Shown: positions 1-10,391 of the stretch, in pieces | How the letters are laid out: every line of letters begins with the position of its first letter | How positions within the stretch are numbered: position 1 is the stretch's first letter | Source of the DNA: Sphaerulina vaccinii | Lineage: Eukaryota; Ascomycota; Dothideomycetes; Mycosphaerellales; Mycosphaerellaceae | Direction: 5' to 3' | Length of the DNA stretch: 64,000 nt | Assembly (NCBI GenBank): GCA_022570795.1 | Contig: JAKUDP010000025.1 | Coordinates: 449,001 to 513,000, forward strand | Translations under genes and position numbers: made by a program | Notes under the pieces: model-generated | Databases searched by the model: none | Told to the model about the DNA's origin: nothing | What the model saw: the letters and a program-made list of their open reading frames with translations, nothing else

Positions 1-77
1 CGGCAACAAGCTTACAGACAGGCCCTGCTGGAACACATTCGCACTTTTAAAAGACACTCAACTTACCACTTTCGCAG

Positions 78-750
78 GACCACACGCCGGACCAGGTCAA
101 TGCACTCGTCGAGTACATGTACACCTTCAAGTACAACGACCTCGCCAGCCCCACCGGCCTTCACGAGAACATCGAGTTCCACGTCAACATGGCCATTCTG
201 GCGGACAAGTACGATATTCAGGGCTCCGCAGACTCGCCACTGAGAACTTCGTGGCGATGTCGCTCGACAGCGTCGAGTATCTGGCAGCAGCGGCGACCGC
301 AGCATATGCCGCTCCTGGCGCAACGGTGCAGATACGCGAGAAGATCGTGGAGTCGGTCGTGCTACGGAAGGAACTGTTGAGTGCCGAAGAGAGCAACCCG
401 TGTAAGTGTAGTTGATCCCGAAAGTTCAGTATCTCACTGAGCTTGAGCCTGCCATGGCGATAGGTTTGGAGACAGACGTTGCTGAAACACGCTGGCACTT
501 TCACAGATACTTGCTGACTCTTCTGCTTTTAGTGGCGCAAGCAATCGAAGAGATCGGCGGATTCGCTCTGGACGTCGCACGGGGATTGGCCCAGCCGACG
601 CAGCAGGGCGCTGCGGTCTGCTACGTATGCCCAGAGGTCCGCTGCTTGGGGATCAGGGAAAAGGAAGTACGTCCAAAGGGGTTGTACTACTGCGATAAGT
701 GCGGAATCAGCAATTCAGGCTGCCATTGGGTGAAGGTTACCATGAGCTAA
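78..750 (+). pseudogene. BTB/POZ domain protein, 3' part, frameshifted
   Basis: This is the 3' part of a BTB/POZ gene whose start lies before the window; BTB domains mediate dimerisation and substrate-adaptor roles. The open frame enters after a probable acceptor (AG at 76-77) and encodes HTPDQVNALVEYMYTFKY, then an ILADKYDI block typical of the BTB helical end. Near 222-226 one base is missing. The next frame continues the same protein without a gap (LRRLATENFVAMSLDSVEYL). A GTAAGT...TTTTAG intron (402-532) keeps phase and joins an exon with a CYVC...CDKC cysteine arrangement ending at the TGA/TAA region, with the stop at 748-750. The single-base loss makes this a pseudogene or an assembly error. 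The family call is firm; the role is unknown. Confidence 0.62.
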
Positions 751-903
751 AATGGAGGGCGCGCCTCCAGGGAAGATCATACTGGTTATGAGAAGTTGCA
801 ACAGCTTCATCTGCCGGTGCCCATCGTGGCTTTGAATATGGCTTTATCAGCTAGCACTCAAGTCTTCGGCTTCTTCGATACAAGCATACTTCTGTCACCA
901 CTC

Positions 904-1912
904 CTACTTATTCTCAAACTTCAACCCACTCTCCTTCCTCACGGCTCCGTAAATCCCCGCAATATCTCCCTTGTCTCCAGCATGTTCCACAACCTGGGCC
1001 AAATGCGCATCAGCAACCTCCAAAGCATTCATCTTCGCCCCACAAGCTTCAGCCAGAGATCTCGCGTGCCCAGCATCCTTTCTCGCCAACTTTGCCTGGA
1101 ATAGAGGCTCCTCTCTCTCAAAATAATCACCAGACTTCAAACGGTTGCTGTAAGCCGTGTAAGGACCTGGGAACATGACTTCGATGAAAGCATGAAGGTT
1201 ATCAACACCCAAACCGGACTTCTCAGCCAAGGTGTGGCCTTCCGATAGGGCTTCGACCATGGAGAGGATGAACGTGTTCCCGATGATCTTGAGATGAGTT
1301 GCAGACCCATGAGGTTGGTCTGAGTAGTTGATCTCTGCTCTTCCCATAACGCCTCTGCAGTAAGGTAGGACGCGATCGACTTGTGCTTTTGGTCCTGCGA
1401 GGACACAGACCAATTGCCCATTATCTGCCATTGCTGGGGCACCAAACACTGGACATGCGACGAACTCTGCTCCTGCGCCATTGACCGTCTCGGCGAGCTT
1501 GTTGGTAGTGTCTGGATGGACTGTACTGCAGTCTACGAAGAGCTTTCCTTTCGCTGATGGAAACTTGACGGCTTCGGCCACGGTTTCCTCGATCGCTGCA
1601 TCATTGGAGAGACAGGCGAATATGATATCAGCGCCTTCGACGGCTTCTGAGATTGAGGTGGCCACTTTTGCCTTGCCTGATGGGAGAGAGGAGACGAGTT
1701 TCTCGGTTCTGGCTGTTGTGCGGTTGTAGACGAGGACTGGACCAGAGAATTCGCCTTTCTCTACGATGTTCTTGACCATGCCTCTGCCCATGTTGCCGAG
1801 GCCGATCCATGATAGCCGTCTGTTGGAATAAGGTCAGTATCTGTCCTCTGCGAGCATTGTCTGGTGATGCCCGAGCTACAGCAGAGGCTAAGAGGTCCAC
1901 TTACGGCGCCAT
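904..1912 (-). CDS. 3-hydroxyisobutyrate dehydrogenase-like oxidoreductase
   Basis: The gene encodes a 307-aa NAD(P)-dependent beta-hydroxyacid dehydrogenase. The family oxidises 3-hydroxyacids such as 3-hydroxyisobutyrate (valine breakdown) or reduces small aldehydes. Exon 1 is only 8 nt (1905-1912, ATGGCGCC). An intron (1820-1904, GTAAGT...CAACAG) precedes exon 2 (904-1819). Splicing creates the Rossmann signature WIGLGNMGRGM at residues 6-16. The substrate-loop region (VDCSTVHPDT) and the catalytic-lysine segment GSATHLKIIGN (GxxxKxxxN pattern) are present. The usual family length is about 290-320 aa. No mitochondrial presequence is visible, so the protein is probably cytosolic. It is transcribed divergently from the cystathionine beta-synthase gene. 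The exact substrate is not readable from sequence. Confidence 0.85.
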
Positions 1913-2753
1913 TGTGCGTATGGGGTCAAGCTGGTAGACTCTTTGCCTGGAGTCAGATTCGTGAGTTGTGATATGGATTGGCTAAATGTCTCGAGAGCTG
2001 CTATATCGACCTTTTTGTAGCAGCACCTCCTCGATGACGTGTAAGCTCTGCTCTGGCTACAAGGGAGACCGCATCGCGGCAAATCCAGTCTATACCACTG
2101 TGAAGCTCAACACAACAAATAATGCTTACGGGTGACTTCGGCCGCAGTAACCGTGGGTCTGGAGATTGATCAATGCTGATGAAGCATAGTAAATCTTGAC
2201 TCACAAGAGGTGAAAAGAATTGTAGAGCCAGGGAACGAGCGGGTATGGTGGGTGTCTGATATGAGTTCTCGAGACTATGACTCCGTCTCCATAGCGCTTC
2301 CAGACACTATCCCCTTGTCACTCGTCTCAACGATCACAGTCTCCCTCCAGCAAGGTGAAGGAAGACTATCTGGAATAATGAGGTGATGTTGGCGCAGCCA
2401 AGAGACTGCTCTTTGCAGAACCTGGCTGGCGGTCTATCGGCTAGCAACGGGCTGAACGACCAACCTTGACTACTGGCGTGAACAAAGAATGGACTTGCAA
2501 GGCGTGACAACGCAAAACTGAAAACGTGGTGCTGAAGAAGTAGCGATCACTGACCGAGTAAGCTTCTACATGTATAACTAGAGACTTCCTTCACTTCTTC
2601 ACGAATCTCCTCTCCTCCCTTCAACATAAACGTAGAAGCAGAATCTTGGATACGCTCTCCACCCCACGACAATCACCCCGCCGACAAAGGAGGCAACATC
2701 AGCAGATTTCTAGAGAACGAACAAGCAGAGATACTTGCTACAGATCAGCCATC
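1913..2753. promoter_or_regulatory. Divergent intergenic region before CYS4
   Basis: This 841-bp gap separates the dehydrogenase (minus strand) from cystathionine beta-synthase (plus strand) and must hold both promoters. A TATA-like ATGTATAAC lies near 2570. It is followed by a pyrimidine-rich CTTCCTTCACTTCTTC tract close to the expected CYS4 transcription start. No gene is seen inside the gap. Confidence 0.4.
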
Positions 2754-4394
2754 ATGTCCCACGTCACGTCGAAGCCGCCGCGCAACCCGCCTGCGATCAT
2801 GGACACGATCCTCGAGAATGTGGGAAACACGCCTATGGTCCGCCTGAACAAGGTCCCTCAGTCGATTGGCATCAAATGCGCCGTCTATGCCAAATGCGAG
2901 TTCTTTAACGCTGGCGGCAGTGTCAAGGACCGCATTGCTCTCCGCATGGTAGAGGCAGCAGAGAAGGAGGGTCGCCTCAAGCCAGGACATAGCGTCCTGA
3001 TCGAGCCTACGAGTGGCAACACAGGCATTGGTCTCGCATTGGTCGGAGCAGTGAAGGGCTACCGTACAATCATCACTCTACCGGAGAAGATGAGCAGTGA
3101 GAAAGTCAGTGTGCTGAAGGCGCTCGGCGCAGAGATCATCAGGACACCCACAAGTGCTGCTTGGGACAGCCCTGAGTCTCACATTGGCGTGGCGAGGAAG
3201 CTCGAGAAGGAGATCCCAGGCGGTATCATTCTCGATCAGTACAGCAACCCGAACAACCCTCTTGCACACGAGTTCGGCACTGCAGCAGAGATTGTAGAGC
3301 AGACCAATGCACTTTCCTCAAGTCTGAGAGCAGTCGTGGCAGGCGCGGGCACAGGTGGCACGATTACAGGTATCTCGAGAGGTATAAGGAAGGCACATGG
3401 AGACTCAGTCAAGATCGTGGCAGCGGACCCAAAGGGCTCTATCCTGGCTGTACCAGCTGAGTTGAACGAGGAGGGCAAGGACAAGCCATATAAGGTGGAG
3501 GGCATTGGCTACGATTTCATCCCAGATGTGCTCGCGCAGAAGGAGGTGGACGTATGGTACAAGACTGATGATAGAGACTCTTTCTACTGGGCACGCAGAC
3601 TGATCCGCGAGGAAGGTCTGCTTGTTGGTGGCAGCTCTGGCTCGGCAATGGCAGCATGCATGAAGGCCGTGAAGGAGATGAACTTGGGATCCAACGATTC
3701 TGTCGTTGTGATCTTGCCCGACAGCATCCGCAGCTATTTGAGCAAGTTCGTGGACGATGACTGGCTTGCGGCCAACGACCTTCTCCCACCATCAGAGCCA
3801 CTTACTGCACCCCCGACACCTCCGACTCCCGCTACCGAGCCAGTCACCGAGAACGATGGCAAGCCAGAGTCGCTCCCAGCGCTTACTACCACAGAAACCA
3901 AGGATCAGCACAAGAATGCCAAGATCAGGGATCTTCGTCTCAAGCCAATCCAGACCATCGCAATGAACCAGATCGTTGACGACGCAGTCGAACTCATGCG
4001 CGACAAGGGCTACGACCAAATTCCAGTCACTGCCGCTTCCGGCAAACGTCTTGTCGGAATGGTCACTCTTGGAAACTGCCTCTCCTACCTTTCATCCGGC
4101 CGTGTCACCATCAACAGCCCAATCTCGGACGTCATGTTCAGCTTTAGCAAGATTGACGAAGTTAAGCCGATTGAGAAGCACCCAGATGGAGCCGAGGGCG
4201 AGGAGAGCAAGCGTGAATTCGTGGAGATCACTATGGACACCCCTCTGACCTATCTTGAGCGCTTCTTCGTTTGGAATGCTGCTGCTATCGTTACTGAGAG
4301 GGACAATGATAAGTCATTGAAGGCTGTCGCTGTTGCCACCAAGGTTGATCTTCTCCTCTGGCTTGTGAGGCAAGGTCGCGCCCAGAAGGCTTAG
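2754..4394 (+). CDS. CYS4: Cystathionine beta-synthase
   Basis: This is a PLP enzyme that condenses serine and homocysteine to cystathionine, the first step of transsulfuration, in the cytosol. The 546-aa protein is uninterrupted by introns. The PLP lysine lies in GGSVKDRIA (Lys58). The SGNTGIG substrate loop, the GAGTGGTITG phosphate-binding loop and GGSSGS follow in the usual order. A proline/threonine-rich linker (about residues 348-385) leads to a C-terminal CBS-domain pair (about 395-540, starting at LKPIQTIAMNQIVDDAVELM), as in yeast Cys4 (507 aa). The ATG at 2754 is chosen because the frame upstream contains only non-ATG codons and the protein from there aligns with family N-termini. 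The fungal enzyme lacks the animal haem domain, consistent with this start. Confidence 0.96.
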   Translation: MSHVTSKPPRNPPAIMDTILENVGNTPMVRLNKVPQSIGIKCAVYAKCEFFNAGGSVKDRIALRMVEAAEKEGRLKPGHSVLIEPTSGNTGIGLALVGAVKGYRTIITLPEKMSSEKVSVLKALGAEIIRTPTSAAWDSPESHIGVARKLEKEIPGGIILDQYSNPNNPLAHEFGTAAEIVEQTNALSSSLRAVVAGAGTGGTITGISRGIRKAHGDSVKIVAADPKGSILAVPAELNEEGKDKPYKVEGIGYDFIPDVLAQKEVDVWYKTDDRDSFYWARRLIREEGLLVGGSSGSAMAACMKAVKEMNLGSNDSVVVILPDSIRSYLSKFVDDDWLAANDLLPPSEPLTAPPTPPTPATEPVTENDGKPESLPALTTTETKDQHKNAKIRDLRLKPIQTIAMNQIVDDAVELMRDKGYDQIPVTAASGKRLVGMVTLGNCLSYLSSGRVTINSPISDVMFSFSKIDEVKPIEKHPDGAEGEESKREFVEITMDTPLTYLERFFVWNAAAIVTERDNDKSLKAVAVATKVDLLLWLVRQGRAQKA

Positions 4395-4975
4395 GGTTTG
4401 TTGAGTATGATGGTTGTCGTTCGAGCGATGGCGTTTACAGACTTTTCTTCTTTCTACTGTACTTCAACAGAGCATACCGCTAGTTGCTGAATATATGCAC
4501 TCATCTGCACTTCCTGTCTACCATTTCTTCTATCATATGCTTCTCACTGGATCACCTACGGTCCCTAGCCTTATGGCAATCATCCTGTCTCTTCACACCT
4601 CTTTCACATGCTCGTTCAATGGCGCACGGCCCGAAACCGCGAAACCTTCCTCACTTTCCAGCTGTTACGCTTCCTCACCTACTTTCTTTCTTTCTCACTC
4701 TGTATAGCACTCAATACGTCCGCTACACGAACCCTTGCCGCATTGATCATCAAATCGAGCACGATATGAGTCTCATAGTGTGCTCGGCCGATCGTGTGGA
4801 GCCAGCATGGGTCTACGATCTGTATTTCTCCCTTGATTGAGACGTGAACTCTTCAGTCTCGCTCATCAAGCACGAGCTGCTATACTCCGTACTCCGTATC
4901 GCAACGACGACATCTGGCTCTCTACACTGGCTGTGGTCTGTGACTTGTCCTGGTCCAGGACGCATCGCACTCCCG
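4395..4975. other. Intergenic, 3' region of CYS4
   Basis: The stretch is pyrimidine-rich and holds the CYS4 3' untranslated region and the upstream region of the next gene. No coding segment is supported. Confidence 0.5.
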
Positions 4976-6194
4976 ATGCTGCAACGATTCGTACGAACGA
5001 CTCCATTGGGACGACTGTTTGGGCCAGGCCCAGTACACAGCCATAGAGCATGGCAGATACCATTGGTGACCTCGAAACGATGTATACATTCGCCAGAACT
5101 AAGCCGGACCAAGATGCTCAAAGCCCTGGCATATCCTCGAGACGCTGGTCGAAAAGATTTAACGATCAAGACCGTGAATGAGTTCTTGGAAGCAGCTAAA
5201 GAGGGAAAGGCTGATGTGGCTGATGCGTGTGCGTTGCTTCAGACATCTTTCAAAAACGTACAAGGCCTTAATCTGGAGGAGCAGCGGACAAGAGCGGCGA
5301 AAGCGGGAGCTGGACATATTCTGCATTGGTTGTGGAATTATGACAAAAGCCTGTGGGACGACGCGTTGGATAGAGACTTTGCTGGTCTGCTATGCTGGCA
5401 CCTAGAGGCCGAGGGCAAGGACGACTTTGTACATCAGTGGCTTCAGCTCATGTTGCCGGCATCAGAACGAGACGGAACAGGAACGCTTGCAGCGGTACAA
5501 GGAGAGTGATTGGACTGGACGCGCTCTAGCTGGCATCGTTAGGACGAAGCTCTACTGGCATGACAACGCGGATGCTGCGATAATGGCTTGCTCAGCTGTA
5601 CTTGGCGATCCATCTCGGAAGGTCGGCATCGTCCAGTTAGTGACCATACTCCAGCAAGTACTGAACAGCCCATTCACGCAGCCGGTCTCTCCAGCCGTGT
5701 TCAGAACGTATCTTGACTTTCGGAGGATTTCTGCCACCGACCATATTGATATGTCTCTTAACCTTTCTGTATGCATACTGTTTCACCTAACGAATTCTCA
5801 AGCGAATGCCTTCCTGCGGGAATATCGATCAGAGGGAATGATCGAGACTGTCAAGACCTGGCGCATTCAAGCTAGAGCAGCGCAGGTCATTCACATCGTG
5901 CGAGCCATATACCTTTTGCGTTTGCAAGGCCGTGCTTCTGATGCCAAATTCCTTGGTAACATTGCCGTGTCATTGCACCCCCACACCTGGTCCTACCGCT
6001 TCACGAAGTACCGTGAGTATCGTGAGGACCCCAAGCTGGAGCGACTCCATCTCGACAGTCCTCGCACTTAGCAGGTGTGGGACGAGATTGCAGATGAAGA
6101 AAAGCAAACGCCTCAAACGCGGCAACGGAATACGGATCGGTCTCGTCTCTTCAAAAAGATCTATCCTAGTCAAAAGGTCTTCCGTCCAACTTGA
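4976..6194 (+). pseudogene. Organelle-targeted hypothetical protein, broken by a frameshift and a stop
   Basis: I do not recognise a named family. The frame opens at ATG 4976 with an Arg/Ser/Thr-rich, acid-free N-terminus (MLQRFVRTTPLGRLFGPG) that looks like a mitochondrial presequence. A helical region follows (AGHILHWLWNYDKSLWDDAL, then LLCWHLEAEGKDDF). Near 5462-5490 the reading frame shifts by one base: the first frame ends at a TGA (5507-5509), while the second frame continues with RLQRYKESDWTGRALAGIV. The second frame runs to an in-frame TAG (6069-6071). The same frame then stays open for 40 more codons (QVWDEIADEEKQ...) to TGA at 6192-6194. The helix-rich composition resembles organelle RNA-processing helical-repeat proteins, but that is only an impression. 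Confidence 0.5.
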
Positions 6195-6373
6195 TTTGCA
6201 GTTATAGGCATGCCTCCACTGCAAAGCGTGCTCATCGCGTTAGGCTGCTGGTCACTGCACTACGATCAACGCTAATGAAGCAGAGCGGAGGCGTACCAGG
6301 AAGTGACATCTCTGCCATCGTGCTCGCAAGCGAGTTCTCATTATCTATGACCGCAGGGGCCTAGCTAGCGGTC

Positions 6374-6682
6374 ATGCATGCGAGGCTAGCACAGTTGCTT
6401 CTGGTATTCCTCTGGTATGTCTCTGGCTCTCGAAACCATACTAGCGGTGATCACGGGGCCATGGTCTGCCTTTGCGATACTGCAGCAACAGGCACCTCGA
6501 TGGTATAGATCACACCGCATTCGGAGAGTCAAGCTGTTGCGAGTTCGACACATCTACGGGCAGCCGCCAAAGCTCTTTACTGCACTATTGACGACGTCGA
6601 TGCCGCGATTTCCACATTTGCGCAGAGCTGTGATAACTTGTCGTGTGGCGACTGGGTTCCTTCTCCTGATACCGCGCTGTGA
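6374..6682 (+). pseudogene. Small secreted cysteine protein with an in-frame TAG
   Basis: ATG 6374 begins a good signal peptide (MHARLAQLLLVFLWYVSGS) followed by a short mature segment with a C-x-C pair (VCLCDTAATG). A TAG at 6506-6508 interrupts the frame. The same frame continues open (LRAAAKALYCTIDDVDAAIS, then CDNLSCGDWVPSP) to TGA 6680-6682, where a GTGAGT donor-like site overlaps the stop. I tested GT-AG introns that would remove the TAG and found none that keeps phase. The mature protein would carry five or six cysteines, as small secreted fungal proteins do. Its CTIDDVD segment is the parent of the tandem repeats downstream. The function is unknown. Confidence 0.4.
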
Positions 6683-6837
6683 GTACTACTCTTCGCCAAG
6701 ACTACTGCAACAAGCCTTTCAATAACATGAAATACCTATGAGAGAAGCAGGGATCCGAAGTTTGCGGAGCCTGGTATAGAAGCAAGGCGACAGTGTGGAC
6801 AGTCTGTTCATCTCCAATGTACCGTACGCACCCGGTC

Positions 6838-7270
6838 ACTGTACTGCCGGCAACATGGACAGCATGGTCAGTAAGCATGAGTAGAGAGAGAGTTACGTCT
6901 GATGTCTCCGATCAACCGCTTAAGACCTGTCACTGCACTGGCGACGACGTCGATGGCATGGTCACCAGCAACAAGTGCAGAGCGATGGTATGCCGAAGCC
7001 ATGCATCTCTGTTTCAAGCGTCAAGTTTCAATATTGCACTGTCGGCAACGTGGACGGCATGGCCAGTAAACATGAGTAGAGAGAGTGGCGTCTGATGTCT
7101 CCGACCAGCTGCTTGAGACCTGTCACTGTACTGCCGATAACGTCGATGGCATGGTCAGCATTAACGTGCGCAGAGCGATGGTATGCTAAGCCTATGTGTC
7201 TCTGTCTGGGTCTAAAGTGTCAATACTGCACTGTCGGCGACGTGGACAGCATGGTCAGGAAGCATGAGCG
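6838..7270 (+). repeat. Tandem repeat derived from the CTIDDVD segment
   Basis: Five degenerate copies of a roughly 97-bp unit start at 6840, 6934, 7035, 7127 and 7227. Two unit types alternate, giving a higher-order period of 192-195 bp. Each unit carries a motif readable as C-T-x-x-(D/N)-V/M-D-(G/S/A)-M-V/A, matching the segment at 6581 in the secreted gene upstream. The reading frame is not kept from unit to unit, so the array is a DNA repeat and not a repeat protein. Confidence 0.75.
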
Positions 7271-7449
7271 GAAAGAGAAGCATATCTCACAGGAAGATAG
7301 TCGTATTTCAGCAACTGGACCAGGTGTAACTAACACTCCCCAATGCTCTCCGTCAACAACTATTCTGCCAATACTACCACAAAGCAGCCTTCAAAGGCCT
7401 GGATCTCAAGCATCTGCAGAAACACAAGCCAAAAGTTATCCCTATTCAC

Positions 7450-8830
7450 TCAATCCTCCTGCGGAGCCTGGTACACGAAGTCCGTTCCCAGGCACTCTGG
7501 GCAGCGGTGAGTGACGCCATGAGAGCCTGTAGTCTTGCGTAGCTGGTAGACAAAGTTGGAGAAAGTCTCCGACTCAACCAGCTCAAGGACGAAGTCACCA
7601 ACCGGCATGTATGGAAGATCAGCGTATGGGTCGAAGAGATCCACCTCCGTGTTGTTCAGAACCATCAGCTTCCTGTTATTCATCCTGCTGACGAGGCCTT
7701 CGAGCTGGCAGGTGCAGGTGTCGTGGATGCTGCCATCGACGTGGAGGGTGGAGGACTCGAACTCGTAATTGTTGCCAACATACTCCTGTAAGATCTGGTC
7801 AGTAAGCCATACTTTGGCGACATGCAGTGGAGTACTTACTGGTGGTGGGCAGACGATGGTCATGTCCCACTCGACCCAATCGCTGAACTCGCCAGTAGCA
7901 GCGGTTGGGAGCCACTGGCCACCAGCTGGAGCCTGCGGAACAAATACTGGCGGCACAACCCTCTGGCGCTTCATGGCAAAGTGGAACTGCTGAATTTCGT
8001 TGATGTAGTCCTGGATGCAGTGGAGGAAGTTTGGAACACAACCCTGCTGGACGACTTGATCATCGAACTTGAAGCCATGGTTCTCGGCAAAGTAGATGGA
8101 TGCTGCCTCCCAGCGGATCTGGCGGCAAGTGGTGAGAAGGCCGGGCAGGGCGGTATGTGCCTCGCTATGCAGGCACTTGCCGACAGCGCAGGTGTTTGGC
8201 TTCATCTTGATGGTGACGAGGCCATCGTGGCCGTCGATGAGGCTGAAGCGGTAAATCTTGTTACGGACTTCACCTGGGAGTCTGTTGAGAATGCCGATGT
8301 AGGATACTGGGCGACCGTTCATGAAGTACTGGATTGGACGCGGCTGGGCTGCTCTGATTGCAGCGCGTCGGCCGTACCAGTTGGCGTAGTCCTGATAGAC
8401 TGGTGGAGGGCGATCGGTCTTGCCCTGCCAATCGACACCTAGGCACAGTCAGTTGGAAACTTTCGAAGTGAGGTTCGGACTTCAGAATACCTTTGAATGG
8501 GCCCTCGTCCGGATCGTTGCCACCTCCAGTAACAACACCGTGACCATCTGCATCGCCAAGCTTGCTGTTGCCACCACCATTCTTGCCGCCAAACAGGTTG
8601 CCTCCGCCGACGCCACCGCCTTCTCCTCCTTCGTCATCAAATGGGTCCTTCTCGTCGTGTCCTCTCAGTACAAATCCTCGAGCTATGTCGCTACGTACGT
8701 CTACAGTAGGTGGGAGAACAACGCCTCCACCGAACGGTCCATGGATCATTGGGTCTCCGCTCGCGAGGAAGGGGAGGTGCAAACCTTTGGTGTCGCCGCC
8801 GCGCGGAAGATCTGGATACCACTGTCTCAT
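7450..8830 (-). CDS. 2EXR/F-box-like domain protein with Gly-rich N-terminus
   Basis: The exons are 8491-8830, 7840-8438 and 7450-7785. The first intron (8439-8490, GTATTC...CCTAG) is required for frame. The second (7786-7839, GTAAGT...TTACAG, with a CTTACTGAC branch site) is 54 nt, in frame and free of stops, so it could be retained. The N-terminal exon is Gly/Asp-rich (FDDEGGEGGGVGGGNLFGG). The second exon holds LNRLPGEVRNKIYRFSL, the start of the 2EXR/F-box-like domain expanded in Dothideomycetes, followed by LLTTCRQIRWEAASIYFAEN. A CPEC pair occurs near the C-terminus. These proteins are usually uncharacterised; a role as a substrate adaptor is inference from the F-box resemblance. The start ATG at 8828-8830 is the first in frame. 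Confidence 0.72.
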
Positions 8831-9971
8831 CGCAGCGATGTCGTTGTCTAGGTAACTGATTGTCGAAAGTTGATGCTTGTGGAGATGCCGTAGCTGACGA
8901 GGAGTCTTCTTATGTGTTCGTCGGAGCGAGGCGCCGAATGTGGAATGTTGGCAGCGTTCGTGGACGAACTTGTTTGCTGGCTTTACAAAATCTCACTTGT
9001 GCGAAAATAACATTCTTGGCCCTAGTGGGAGCAACCGAGCATTGGCAGCTGTTGAGCTCAAAGTGGCCATTGTCGCGCTAGTGCGATCATGTGTGTTTCA
9101 TGATGTTTGACATGGCAACGGGTGCAGGTCGAGTGCAGTATTGGGCGGTAGAGCTGGTGCTAAAGGCATCAGGTGGCAATATCGCCCAGCCAAGAAGAAG
9201 AGCGCAGTAGTAGTGGTGCTGGAGGTGGCGGAAGAACCATTGCGGAGGAGGAGGAGGAGAAGTAGTGTATATATATATATATATAGTGTCCTTGAAGGAA
9301 GTGAAGTTGTGAAATGTGGGTCGTCGCGTGCAGGCAGGCGCGACTCCCGCATGCGCTCCTGCCGCTCCCGCTCCCATGCGATTGATGCTAAGCACAAAGG
9401 CGAGCGCCAGGTTGAATGCATACAACGCGAACGTGCACGAGATGTTTGGCAAGGTACAGAACTTGAGCGTAGGGGGCGGGGCGAGCCAAAAGACTTCTGG
9501 CGACGGAGTGTGAGCATCTCTTGCTTCTGTGCGCATTAAGACTGTAGGCCTCCCGGTTACTGATAATTCTGACACGGGAGCAGACCATACTGGGGATTCA
9601 GGACAGTGGAAGAATGTTGCAAAGCAATGCTATCGGGTGACAGGCAGAATCCCTCCTCAATTAGGCCTTGGGATCTGAAGATCTGACGCCTTGACCTTGG
9701 GACAAGAAACACCCGGCAGAGTAGCACATCGAGTTCGCTGAGACAGTTCAACTCGACTCCAGTCCAGCTCCATCTCCGACTACGTGGATGTCTGGATCTC
9801 TTATCCATTCCGATGCCCGATGTGTAGTCGGGTGACTGGCTACTCAGCATCTTCGATCGCACAGCCACGAGAGCTGTCAACGGACTGGTGTCCCAGATGC
9901 AATGTCCACGGTGAACTCACCCAGTACCTGGTAGCGAGAGGAGCGCTGTCACATTACGAGCTATCGGTTCT
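8831..9971. other. Intergenic region with low-complexity DNA
   Basis: No convincing gene is present. A GGA-repeat (9243-9260) directly adjoins a TA dinucleotide run (9268-9285). From 9788 an open frame contains CPMC...WCPRC spaced like a zinc ribbon, but it has no clear ATG or splice context. Confidence 0.5.
9243..9285. repeat. Microsatellites (GGA)n and (TA)n
   Basis: A run of six GAG/GGA trinucleotides is followed by AGTAG and then nine TA dinucleotides. Confidence 0.9.
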
Positions 9972-9979
9972 ATCGCATC

Positions 9980-10383
9980 CAGTGTGCTTGTTGGTCCGGT
10001 TTCAATGGTTGCGGTTGGTTACCGGTAGGAAAATGGTCGGTTCGGTGACGCCTTCGGCGCTGGACTGGTTGGTTTGGTCTGGGTAAGTGAACGATACCGG
10101 TTGAAATGGTTGCTCATATATGCCGATTTTCTTGGTAGCAGCGCACCTAATATCGCATCTTAGTATCTCGGGCCTTCAACCACGGTGGTAGCGACGAAGA
10201 AATGGCAGAATAACCACGACGGTAAGGCTTTTACACACGGTAATAGCGACGAAGAAATGGCAGGATGAATACACCTTTTCTTTAGTTACAACCATGGTCT
10301 ATATGGTCTTGCAATCGCCAGAGAATTGGTTGGTTTGGTTTACTACTCATGGTTGAAACCAACCGGACCAACAAGCGCACTGA
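9980..10383. mobile_element. Non-autonomous hAT-type transposon (MITE), complete with target-site duplication
   Basis: This 404-bp element has terminal inverted repeats beginning CAGTGTGCTTGTTGGTCCGG on the left and CAGTGCGCTTGTTGGTCCGG on the right (reverse complement). They match at 19 of the first 20 positions and continue imperfectly into GTTTCA. It is flanked by the perfect 8-bp direct repeat ATCGCATC at 9972-9979 and 10384-10391. CAGTG...CACTG termini plus an 8-bp target-site duplication are hallmarks of the hAT superfamily. The interior has no transposase frame. It holds a short internal duplication (GTAGCGACGAAGAAATGGCA near 10190 and the same motif with one change near 10242). The element must have been mobilised by a transposase encoded elsewhere. 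Confidence 0.88.
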
Positions 10384-10391
10384 TCGCATCA

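Noticed and set aside
6069..6194. A 62-nt intron (GTGAGT at 6013 to AGCAG at 6074) that would remove the TAG in the organelle-targeted gene
   Set aside because: It gives the wrong phase and stops after eight codons; the unspliced frame is better apart from the TAG.
6503..6563. An intron (GTATAG...GGGCAG) to remove the TAG in the small secreted gene
   Set aside because: It is 61 nt and shifts the CTIDDVD segment out of frame.
9087..9575. Frames on both strands across the (GGA)n/(TA)n microsatellites
   Set aside because: The frames are low-complexity translations (IYIYIY, RRRRR) with no conserved domain.
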